Assembly: GCF_002999335.1 (NCBI RefSeq)
Contig: NW_020312081.1
Location: forward strand, 62,001-126,000
From: Cyclospora cayetanensis
Taxonomy: Eukaryota; Apicomplexa; Conoidasida; Eucoccidiorida; Eimeriidae
Direction of reading: 5' to 3'
DNA length: 64,000 bases
The notes beneath the pieces were generated by a model. That model had not been told where the DNA came from, did no database searches, and saw only the letters and a program-made list of their open reading frames with translations. The position numbers and the translations under genes are program-made. Below, one piece after another: positions 54,473 through 64,000 of the stretch (the stretch's first letter is position 1; each line of letters starts with the position of its first letter).

Positions 54473-55355
54473 GGTTGGGCGCATACAACCGAGTGCGGGG
54501 ACTATCCTAAGTTCCTGAGCCTCGAATGGCATTCTATACTTCCTTTGCTAAGAACACAGATTCATGGGACCAGATATGCGTGCAAAGCCTGACTGCCCCT
54601 AACGTCTGTGTTGTATAGATCAAAACCAGAGCAGCAATCGGCAGAAAGGAGACCTGCCTTTCGGCGTTTGAGCAAAGCCAACATCGCATAAAGCCGGTCC
54701 AGGATCGTCTATATTTTCCCACAAAACAGGCCACGCTCCCGCTGCTTTTACAGCCAGAGGTTCGTGCCAACGTCGTTGGGTCGATCAGCACGATGTGTGC
54801 TGATGCTAGTGTCAAAAGATGATCGACGTAGTGCTGCATAGATTGCCTCCAATTGGACGGCGTCTCCATTTGACCGCTCAGAAAAAATATAACTTGCCCC
54901 TTCCCGCACCTCAACGAGCTGTCCGATCAGAAATATGGGAAACTGCATCCGACTTGAGAATCCCTCTACTACTTCTCTTGCGAGCACACGGTGCCACACT
55001 CATCGTCCCGCGCAATGAGTGGAAAGACAACCCTTTTGGGGAAGCAACAGACCAAGTGCCACGGTACATAAGATTAAAACGGAGAACCGGGAAAGGACGG
55101 GAAGTAACAGGATAGGGGACGCCGCAACGGAGTTGTACAACAACAGAAGTAAACACAAGGCAAAAAGAAATGACTGCTGTAGACCTCCACTAAGCCCAAG
55201 ACAGCTGCGCATTACATATTAGGCATCTCCTATACAAACAGCTTCGTTTAAAGTGTTGCTTGTTTGTGTGTAAATGAGGGGCCCTCAAGGTAGCATGTGC
55301 TGCACGCACGTGTGACTCGGCATGGATCTAATGCTGTCCCTCGTGTATGCGCCGA
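54473..55355. other. intergenic, no gene supported
   Basis: Short frames only. A minus-strand frame (54,534-54,914) and a plus-strand frame (54,819-55,115) are open but show no family resemblance, and the flanks are stop-dense. Confidence 0.45.
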
Positions 55356-57370
55356 TCAGGATTTTAGCTGTCTTTTCGCTGAGAATCCAGACGATCCTGC
55401 ATCAAGTATTGTTGATGCATCATCTGTTTCTAAAATTTCCATCACCTCCCTCGAGCCTCTCCAAACAAGTCCTCCTATGCAAGACCTAGCGCAGCTCGTA
55501 ATCGTGACACGCAGGGATAAAAGTGAGAGCCATGCAAATGTGTCATAGTAGTGCCCTCCTCTGCGCTGCGAACAGCTCCACTCTTCCTCAGTGTTGCCTA
55601 CTAATTCTTGCATATTAGCTGCTTCTAATGCAGTATCCAGCAGTGTCTCAGCTCCCTGCAGCCGTTTAAGCGATTCCTCGAACAGCTGTTCAAGCGCTAA
55701 AAAATGTTCTCCACCAACTTTGTGAAGCCGTCTGTATGCAGCCTTCGTTTGCCATTCGCTTGCTGAACTGCGCCAATTCCCGTTCCATGATGGCCGCGAG
55801 TTCGTAATTAACAAGCTGCACTTCCATGGCCGCCTCCGCCTGGCAAGCCTTTTCCGGGATCATCTGTGCCGATGACATGTGATTCCTGGCGTCATCGAGA
55901 TGCGCAGAGCTTTCGATAAGCTCAGAACACTTGTCAATGCTTGCTACGGCAGCTTCAGCCTTTTTTAACTCCTCCACTGTGTCTCGAGACATACGGCTCG
56001 CTACATCGTTGCTGATGAACTCTTGGCGGCCTAAAGCAAGGCGCTGTTTGGCTTCGTTTAGCTTATCACGGAGGTCATGAAGCAGCGCTCAGTCGCCTAC
56101 CGCCTGAGCTAAGGCGTTTTAAACCACAATCGAAAGTGTTTTCTTGTCGACCGTGTCAATTTCCGTGTGCGGAATGGGAAGGCGTGCGATTTGCTCCCAG
56201 CAGCTGTCCATGAATGCACTTATCTGTTGTTTGACTGTGATATCTATAGTAGCCGCCTCAAACAAAAAGTCTTCGCTTTCACTGGTTCTCAATGTCTCCT
56301 CCTTCATGAGTAGAGATGTAAGATGCAAAACTCGAGCTATCTAGTCTCCAAGCTTTCGCAGCGCCCTGATTGCATCGACAGCTGCGCCTGAAGGGGTCTG
56401 TGCGTCCAGCTGTCTCCGCGAAATTTCAGCAAAGGCTCTCAGTATGTCAAGATCGGACTCCACGGCGTGCCTGAATTATTTCGTGGCCCCGCCAAGGATA
56501 GATCATGCATTCTTCAAATATATGCCATTGGCTTCCCTTAAGACAGCGGTGGTCTGACTGCGGGCCGCACTAACTCTCTGTAGCGCCTCCAGGTCCAGTG
56601 CAGCCCTCCATAGTAGCTCTTCATCGTCTTCACTCTGAAAAAGCCTGCCATCGCATAGGCTCACGGCGCCAGCCATGAGCTGAATAGTCAGATCCCTGTA
56701 GCTCTTCTGGAGGGAAGCAAAGGTACTAGCAAGAGGCTTGACAAAAGGTGTTCCTCCCAAATCGTTGCACCCATCGTAAGGAAGCTGCTTATCCAATCTC
56801 TCAAATCTTCAAAAGCTGCCTCTCGCACTAAACAACTAGCGCATTTGCCGCCTTGACTCCCTCTTTGTGCAACAAGTGTAAGGAGCCCAAGGAAGCCTGC
56901 AGATTGAGGTTACGGACTGCTTCTGCACCTTTTGTGGCGGGCGCTTCACCTTCATGAGGCACCTGTGTGCTTTTCCTGAAGGTTCACAGCACGTTTCACG
57001 CTGCAGGGGTCCCTACTACATCAGCAAGGTGCTGTGCGGCAGGCAGCATCTCCCGCAGTGCCTCCAGCTTCTCTTTCATTGCCGCCTGATAAATAGATGA
57101 TGATACCTGAGGCCCCGCAAGCGTGGTTTCGAAGGGTGTTTCGACAGTCTCTGCCTTCTTTGCTTCTGATGATGTAAGCGCAAGCATTCTAACGAGCAAC
57201 ACAAACACCACGAAAATCAAAAGTACCACAGTCAGCCCAACTCTACGGGGTGGGACAGGGGATCCAGGACCATGTGGAATATCTGAAGCAACATCTACAA
57301 TTCTACTCTCGATAGCTGGAAAACCGACGGCAGCTGAGGTTTCTGGTGGTTTTTCAGGTATTGAATCCAA
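55356..57370 (-). pseudogene. broken gene for a single-TM, coiled-coil-rich protein
   Basis: The minus strand starts at ATG 57,370 with a Pro/Ser-rich N-terminus (DSIPEKPPETSAAVGF), a basic PRRVG stop-transfer flank and one strong membrane segment (about residues 45-63, GLTVVLLIFVVFVLLV). Long helical, Glu/Ala/Leu-rich stretches continue to 55,356: KEKLEALREMLPAAQHLADV, DLDILRAFAEISRRQLDAQ, VEELKKAEAAVASIDKC, LEQLFEESLKRLQGAETLLD. They are spread over all three frames and split by in-frame stops (for example just after DVVGTPAA) with no convincing splice sites. The order of protein-like pieces is preserved, so this looks like a fairly recent pseudogene of a multicopy lineage-specific membrane family. 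A functional gene with unusual introns is less likely. Family not identified. Confidence 0.55.
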
Positions 57371-60300
57371 GGATTAATCTGTTTCGGTCGACGCTAGAAA
57401 TATTCCATGATCACAGAAACTGTTAGGAGAGGATTCATTCATGCCAGCCGATTCATACAAAAAAAGGATCCATATGAGTATGCCAACTGTGAGTCGGGTT
57501 TGCTGCTTGCCCGCCTGCGCCATCCCTCAATAGCTGTGTTACACAAAACAGGGCTACCAGCAGCCGTACCCCGATACCTCCTCTTTGCTGACAACGCATT
57601 GCGCTAAGTGCCCGAAACTCCTGCACATGGAGCGGGAAGTAGGGAAAAGCAGGCGCTGGAGTTCCAGAAGAATCGAACCAGGCGGACCGAGGAGATCGTC
57701 AGACGCAGGGCTTCGAGCAAACTCTTTACTATCAGCGTTTCTAAGTTCATTGAAAAGAAGACAGGGATAATGAGCCAAGCGGTCAAAAATAGATAGAAGG
57801 TCGTGTGATGTTCTTGAGAAGATCATCAAACGCGCCGGCCTCCCGCAGGAGGGGCTGGCTGCCAAGGCTCGACAGGCATGGCATTCGGATCTGGAAAGTC
57901 CTTCGATCTCCCACAAGCATGTTTCGTTTCTCCCGGTACAGTGTCAGCACGACGACTATAAGCACAGTGTAATTGAGGCTTTTCAGTAAAGGGATTCAGC
58001 CTAGGTATCTGTCTGGTGGAGCAATCGATTGCCGTGTAGGACCCTTTGCCATCGGGGGGGAGCTGCGGATACGCCACCAACTCGATCATTTCTTTCTTGA
58101 TTTTTCCGACTATGATATCTCTCTGTCACTGTAGTCCCATAGAAGGCACAAGGATTGAGCGAAATATCTGTGTTTAATATACTGTGTACCCGAACATCGG
58201 CGTCTTAGTTTACATTGAGGCTTTACTCATATAGGAGTTGTCTTACTAAGATTTAATTAAATGATACATGTATGAATTGTCGACTGCTCAATTATGTTCG
58301 CTGTTGAACAAGTCAAACTGTATTACACGGCGGTTTATGGTATGCGGCTGCGCATTGGGTGAATCCAACCATGTACTGCCCAGGAAGCAGGTACTTGCAA
58401 CCCCCACCATCGTTCCTCCCCGCAAGCCTGAAGCCTGTGAAAGGAGGGCGATTCAACTCAGAAGCTTTTGGAGAAGCACTTACTCTATATCTTCTTGATC
58501 TAGTAGAGTTTGTGCCGACTCTCTTCATGGACAACCTAGAACACGGGTTACTCACAAGCTACTCGTACGCTTTAAACCGCGAAAGTATTTTAATTTGGTC
58601 GACCCTGAAATAAAGATGACTGTATGAATAGGGCCTTTGACTGTCAATATGGGGCGGTGGGGGGGAGTTAGTTCTCTACTGATGAAACTTTTCAACTGTT
58701 CGTAGGGTCACCATAGTGAGGCACAAGCAGCCCCGACCCCAAAAGAAGCGTAATTGAGGATTTCATGTATTCTTCAAAAAGCCTTTTGCATTCCTCTGCA
58801 TATATCCTTCGGGATTCCCTACCTGAGGAGAGAGACCAACCAAACTGCGGCTAGCTACAGCCTCCAAGCACTCCCACCGTTCACAGCTTGTTGCACTTAG
58901 CATCAAGCGTACACGCACACATCAGCGCGTCTTTTTGTACTGAGCCAACAGCACTGTGCAATCAGTGAGATCCCATCGAACCCCTCAAAAAGCATATTAT
59001 CCTTCCTTCATTCCCGCAGCCAGGGAGCCTTTGATTGGAGGGCTATGAAAGGCAGGACTCTACTGGAGCAGTATTCATTAAATACTGCTTTGGTTAACAC
59101 GAATAGACAAAAAAAGTAATCAATTGTCTACTTATTCTCAATTAAATATAACTAGTGTAATAGAAAGTGCAGAAGTGTAGCTTAGACCGCGACCCCTTCC
59201 CCGCCCCCGTTTCAAACGCACACTACTGTATCGTGGTTCAGTGCCTGTACGCAGGAACCATCTGCGTGTGGGGCAGCAGAAGAGCTCCTTACCTATTGCC
59301 ACTCGCCAGGCGTGCAGACACAGGAAAACATTGCAAATGAAAGGCAATATATGAAACGACCTCTAAGGTGGGATCTACCTCAGCAACGACGGATACTCCA
59401 GCTAACAACTAACGGAGGAATCGAATTGGCATGACCGCGGTGGCGCCATGCCTCGTTGCCTCTGGAGCAATGAGATGTGTGAGCCCACTGCTACGAGAAA
59501 ACAAAAGGCATGTAAATGCTTGAAAAGATTCAAATTGTGCACCAGTCAACGGTGCCTTGGCACTTTATAGAGCAATGCCAGCATGCAAACACAGCCTGTA
59601 TATGCAGCATAGACGATTTCCAAGCCCCAATCGAAGCATGTGTAAAAATGTCGCGAAGATAACTGAGAGTGCCGGGACATAAATCTGTCTGCTAAGAACA
59701 CCACAACAATGTTTTCCCCGACCTCTTCACACAATACCAAAGAATGAAGGTACCTGTTGCAGCCAGAGCTTGCGCTGGGCAAGAATAATTACCGAGCAAC
59801 CCTAGAAATACCGTCCACAGTGACAAAAGTTGACCAACCTGGGCCACTAAATCCCCCACAGCAACAACGCCTGCAGCTACTCCGCCTTTGGCCAATGTGT
59901 TAGACGCTCGTATCCCATTACACCAAACGCCACCATCTAAAATGTCCTCAGTGATTAATAATACTATGGTCCAGGTCTCCAACGACTCTCTGTGGACCCA
60001 CCCCCATCAACCAAGATATTGCCCTGCACACTGAAACTCGCGAACAATTTTGAATTGTATAAAACTTCTGTATAGAGCCAATCTGAATAAACGTGCGTAA
60101 CCCTCAGGCTCTTGGATAATCGATAAAGAAAGGACATTGATTCATGAGGGAATGGCAATTGCTCCTAGACACCTGCAGGCACACTTTCTCGCCTAGGCAC
60201 CTTGCGGTGCACAACGCACCTCGTAAAGCCTAACGAGTCACCAGAGCGAAATCTCCCGGCTCAAGGAACTCTTCCGCTGCTAAGAGTCGCTGCTAGGCCT

Positions 60301-60529
60301 GGAACACTTGGTCTAGGCCGGGATGACATGGACACTGCTTTGTGTAGACCTGGCATGCAGGAATCATGGACGAATTCACTGTTGTACCATTACCCACTTA
60401 TCACAAGATAATCAAGCCAAGCAATTAAAGCCTTGTGAACTCACACTCACACCTACCGCAAAAGACTGAGATTATTTCTCTCTGTCCATCTACCGCAGGA
60501 TGGCTCGCCGTGATCATACTATGGCTGCA
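57371..60529. other. gene-poor segment, no gene supported
   Basis: AT-rich and stop-dense with short frames on both strands. A minus-strand frame at 59,692-59,982 has a hydrophobic stretch (LLSLWTVFLGLLG), and a plus-strand region at 57.6-57.8 kb is Lys/Arg-rich. Neither connects to anything recognisable. Confidence 0.45.
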
Positions 60530-61215
60530 GTGTGACCGGATCATGCAAGCATCAAAGACCGCACTTGAACATTCGTGTACCTACTGGTAGTGACACTCCT
60601 GGAGGGCTCGTGGAGCTTCCACACATGGATAACAAATATTTGAGCCAGTTTCTGAGAGCTGGAACAAGGGATGGATCGCATAGCATATTCGTCGAGTTTG
60701 TCGATGACGAAGTAGACGCTTTCCTAAGCTTTGATTTCTAGCAGTCCAACAACAAAGTCCATTGTCAGATGAGTCCAACTCCTCTCTGCAGCCGTACAAC
60801 TTTGCCCTCAGAGCCTATTCAATCTGGTGTGTATCCCACCTGGACCATAAAAAACATGATTTAATGCTTTGCGCAAATGGGCACTACGGAGTGTAGTTGG
60901 ATTTCACAGGAGACGGAACCCCCGCTTTGCTTTGTATCACGACTCGCCGCGCTCAGCACTCTCCCATTCTAGATTTTGGCACCTAGTGGCGAATGCGTGG
61001 GTGCCAAAGACGTCAAACTTCCCTAATTTTGATAAGCCGTGTGAACTGCCACACATAAGAGTGTTTGTGCTGCACAACAGTGAGTCGCTGCTGCGTCCTG
61101 TGAAGGTGCAGGTGATCAAGTTGATGCTGCCCTTGAAATGCCTTGCTAAAATGGTGCTTCTTAGCAGGTGCCCAAGCCTGCAAACAACTATAGGATCATC
61201 AGAGTCTTGACAAAC
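60530..61215 (+). mobile_element. integrase remnant of a third Ty3/gypsy-type element
   Basis: The open frame at 60,532-60,741 reads TPGGLVELPHMD, then FLRAGTRDGSHSIFVEFVDD. This follows the integrase pattern PAGLLQPLP...FxxxLPxTRDGxDSIxVVVDRLxK. About 260 bases later, 60,939-61,010 reads DSPRSALSHSRFWHLVANAW, matching SDRxxRFxSxFWxxLxxxLG of the catalytic core (the second Asp block). Same strand and spacing as an integrase core, but with an interrupted frame. No chromodomain was found at the expected position near 61.5 kb, and no RT upstream. Confidence 0.6.
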
Positions 61216-63075
61216 CCGTCGTAAGGTACAGTGAAGACTGGTGGGTGGCCTGGCTGGTAGAATGACACTCCCTTGACTAGTGCCGTCAATGTGCACGCCC
61301 CAATACGCCCGACAAAGTTTAAAAGCGCTGGCTATCGCGATTCCGTTTTGGCGAAGCCATGAGAATAAGAAGCAATAATCTGATGCGTTGGAAGATCCGT
61401 AGCCTATTAGGATGGAAACATGCCCATTGTTACATCACTGGAATCGGCTATTTTAGGAAGCGGCGACGCTGGTAATTAGGCAGCGCGAGTAGAGGAGCAT
61501 TTGCAAGGCGGCGCATAAGCATCCTTGCTGCCGCATCAGCCTCTTATCTCCAGGTCGTAGACCACACGCCTTAAAGTGGGTCAGTCAAAGGAGCAGCCGT
61601 CCGAGAAAATTCAGAAATGAAATTTTGGTAGAAAGGCGCATGGCCGTAGAATGTCACAACGGCTGTGCGGGCGTGTATAGGTAAAGGTCGTTCTTTGATA
61701 GCTTGAGCTTTGCTGGATCTGGCTTAAGTCGTGCAACTGAAACACGATTCCCGAACGAAGAGCTGTTCACAGAAATACAGTATAAGGTGATGCGGCGCCA
61801 CCCGTGGTTGCTCTAGGCCCCTTTAACATTTTGATTGTATCCGAAGACGCCGTCCATAGAGTCAGCCACCCACTCCTGTTTGGTAGGCTCATAAGCATGC
61901 CGATTAGATTGCTGTTGTAGCTTCGATGACACTCATAACTCCAACCGGCACACACAGGTACGATCTAGCTTGTGAGAGAGAGAGTGGAGCACCGTTTGTG
62001 CATCTATGATCAAGCTGAATGGGGATTTGTGAATGCGTCTGGGAAGGCGCAAGTTGGGTAGATTCTTGCTTCGTGCAGATTGCCAATAAATTCGCCAAGA
62101 TGAGGCATTGAAAACTTTGGCTTTACAACAATCGTGTTCAGGATGTAAACTTTAACGCACACATGCCAGTACATCGGAGACTTTCGTTGTACGAAGACCT
62201 TATTTTAAAAGTAAACGTGAACGCGCATGCGCCACCATCCGTCCTTTTGCGGCAACAACAACGGGATATAGTCAAACGTGCTGGTCTATTCCTGCTATTT
62301 GCCTCTTTCGACACATCGCCCGATTGACACTGAGCGTCCTCCTCTTGCTCTGTGGCACCAAACATAGCTTGGTCGTGGCCTGGGTTAGCTCGATAGGGTG
62401 GGCTGCACGACTAGCAAGTGGCCAGCCTGCTGGCTTCCAGTCCTTCTTTAGCACACAAGCGACATCCCCCTTCATAATTGCCCATTCTTGATATTTCCTG
62501 GCTAAAGCTGCAATCAGCATACTGATAAAGGTCCGGCTGCGTGTCCAGTGGAGCTAGGGAGATGCTTAGAACCGTCTTCTTTAACTGCGTTGCTGAGAAC
62601 CCTGCATGAAGATTTTGCCTTACCCTGTTAGGGCATAGAGTCTACCGCACTCAACGTAGACGCAGTATGCAATACTCTGGAGACTAAGGGACGTGCTTTC
62701 CATAGCACTGCTTGGCAAACTAGTCATTCCTGCCCGCAGGTGTGGCCGCCTGCACAGTTTCCATTGAGTCATCCATAACATGCCTGAGTCTATGCCATGG
62801 CACACTGGTCCAACATAGAAATCATGGATATTAGTCAAAGTGCTAGTGTCGAGCTGGTGGCGGGTAACTGCACTAGCCTTGTCAATCGTTGTGCTGTGCC
62901 GCTTGTCAGCAAACCACAGTCTTAAGGACTACGCTAGCGAGTGAATAGGCAGATTGCTTTTGTGTGCCATCTCCTCGGATTGCAGATGCAGCTCACAGTT
63001 ACTTGCACGTGGCGCCAGCAATTCTAGTTCATCAATGCGAGCTCGAAGCAGCATAGAATAGACCTGTAGTGAAGG
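61216..63075. other. gene-poor segment, no gene supported
   Basis: Presumably the eroded 3' part of the third retroelement copy and unrelated AT-rich sequence. Minus-strand frames at 62,272-62,520 and 62,620-62,838 are open but not recognisable. Confidence 0.45.
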
Positions 63076-63378
63076 TCAAGTTGCTGCTCGATCCTCGGCA
63101 GCCCCCTTGACTGCGCCGCAGCAGCCTGCGTGGGGGTCTTTCCGCTTCCCTAACTCGCCTTCTTTGCTTTTCAAGCAGCCCAGATCTGTTGTGCCTACTC
63201 CTACTGTTTCGGTTCCTTGCGATTTTGCAGGTGCTTGCAGTTTAGGAGATGCGACACTATTTTTTACAACAGAAGCAGATGCATTGTTGGGGGCTGTCTG
63301 GGGATGCTTAGGAGACTTGCTTTCTTTTGGCGTTCTTTTTTCGTCTTCCTTGGACTGTGGGCTAGGGCCGGTTGGCAC
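63076..63378 (-). CDS. possible exon: Lys/Pro/Ser-rich hypothetical protein (100 codons)
   Basis: An open frame from ATG 63,378 to a stop at 63,076. The product is highly charged and disordered (SKEDEKRTPKESKSPKHPQ; LKSKEGELGKRKDPHAGCC), unlike the random frames around it in composition. No signal peptide, membrane segment or domain. It could be a short gene, a terminal exon of a gene beyond the window, or chance. Confidence 0.3.
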   Translation of the reverse strand: MPTGPSPQSKEDEKRTPKESKSPKHPQTAPNNASASVVKNSVASPKLQAPAKSQGTETVGVGTTDLGCLKSKEGELGKRKDPHAGCCGAVKGAAEDRAAT

Positions 63379-64000
63379 ACCTACCCTATCCGTGAACTTT
63401 TAATGCTATTATGACTCTGCCTACTTATCCGTATGTGCACAAGCTGCGCTCATCTAATCCTGCAGCCTTAAGTGCTTCATCGTTTGCGAAACGCTCATCG
63501 TTTAGATTGGTGAAATGCTGAGTCGCTGCTCATCGTGCGACCACCTTACGTGAAGCCTCTTTTAGGCGTGAGATAAATGCTTAGCAAAGCAGGTGTTTGC
63601 CTACGTCGTGGCTTTTAGCGAAGGAAGCCCGCCCATATCTCCAGATATTAATCGACTGAGTGGTTCCCCTGCTTCGGCATTCTTGGTTTCTAAAAGCTTG
63701 CTGTTGAGTTAATTCCGGTAGAAACGGCCGAGTCATGGCATTTATATTGGTTCGGAGTATAGTAACCCTGCAGGTAGGCGACTTCCTCTGCGCGGATAGA
63801 GCCATCATTGGAGTGCGTCCTTCTTAAATGAGCATGGCACAAAAAGTCCTCCCCCTTTATTCATTTCAAGGGTGCAACGCTCTAATCGCCTGTAAAAATG
63901 TCCCGGTACTTGCCCATGCTTGCGGCCATTATACTTTTCTGGTTTGCATAACCTCATTGACGCATGCATTAACATTTTATCAGCTGGGGGATATTTCCCC
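63379..64000. other. end of window, no gene supported
   Basis: AT-rich, with one short unrecognised minus-strand frame (63,581-63,808). Nothing else seen. Confidence 0.4.

Noticed and set aside
54534..54914. Minus-strand frame read as a retroelement RT or integrase fragment
   Set aside because: None of the conserved blocks (LPR, YxDD, VVVD, GPF/Y) could be aligned.

Overview
The window reads as nuclear DNA of an apicomplexan coccidian, most likely Eimeria. Three things point there: very dense CAG/CTG trinucleotide tracts that become poly-Q/poly-A/poly-L in every frame, genes split into many short exons with GTGAGN/GTAAGN donors, and abrupt alternation between CAG-rich gene-bearing segments and AT-richer, CAG-free, gene-poor segments. 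I saw no bacterial-type operon, tRNA, rRNA or CRISPR array. Gene models come from reading frames, splice-site phase and family motifs only.

Layout. 1-10.4 kb is gene-poor. It holds a decayed Ty3/gypsy chromovirus-type LTR retrotransposon (RT, RNase H, integrase and chromodomain traces at 2.9-5.3 kb) and one intact 235-codon ORF (7,856-8,563). 10.4-33.4 kb is the repeat-rich gene segment. It carries a giant Q-rich protein with a PAM2-like motif (to 18,878), electron transfer flavoprotein alpha (ETFA, minus strand, 20,477-24,465), a divergently transcribed gene with a mitochondrial-type presequence (24,937-26,786), and a CHL1/DDX11-type Fe-S DNA helicase (28,469-33,333) whose five-exon model closes in phase. 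33.4-40.3 kb is again gene-poor, with a second chromovirus remnant (37.4-38.6 kb). 40.3-54.3 kb carries a small minus-strand gene, an unrecognised multi-exon plus-strand gene, and a long helical-repeat-like gene with a probable organellar targeting sequence (45,621-54,275). 54.3-64 kb is gene-poor, with a broken single-TM/coiled-coil gene (minus) and a third integrase remnant (60.5-61.2 kb).

Together: ETFA passes electrons from matrix dehydrogenases to ETF:ubiquinone oxidoreductase. Its head-to-head neighbour also looks mitochondrial, so the 470-bp gap between them may be a shared promoter. The DDX11-type helicase would act in sister-chromatid cohesion and G-quadruplex or replication-fork processing. 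The giant PAM2 protein is a candidate poly(A)-binding-protein partner. The structural oddities are several long perfect or near-perfect inverted repeats (18.9, 26.9, 28.05, 48.25 and 54.45 kb), a helicase intron built from an AG-free minisatellite ending in a ladder of in-phase acceptors, and recurrent chromodomain-bearing retroelement relics confined to the gene-poor segments.
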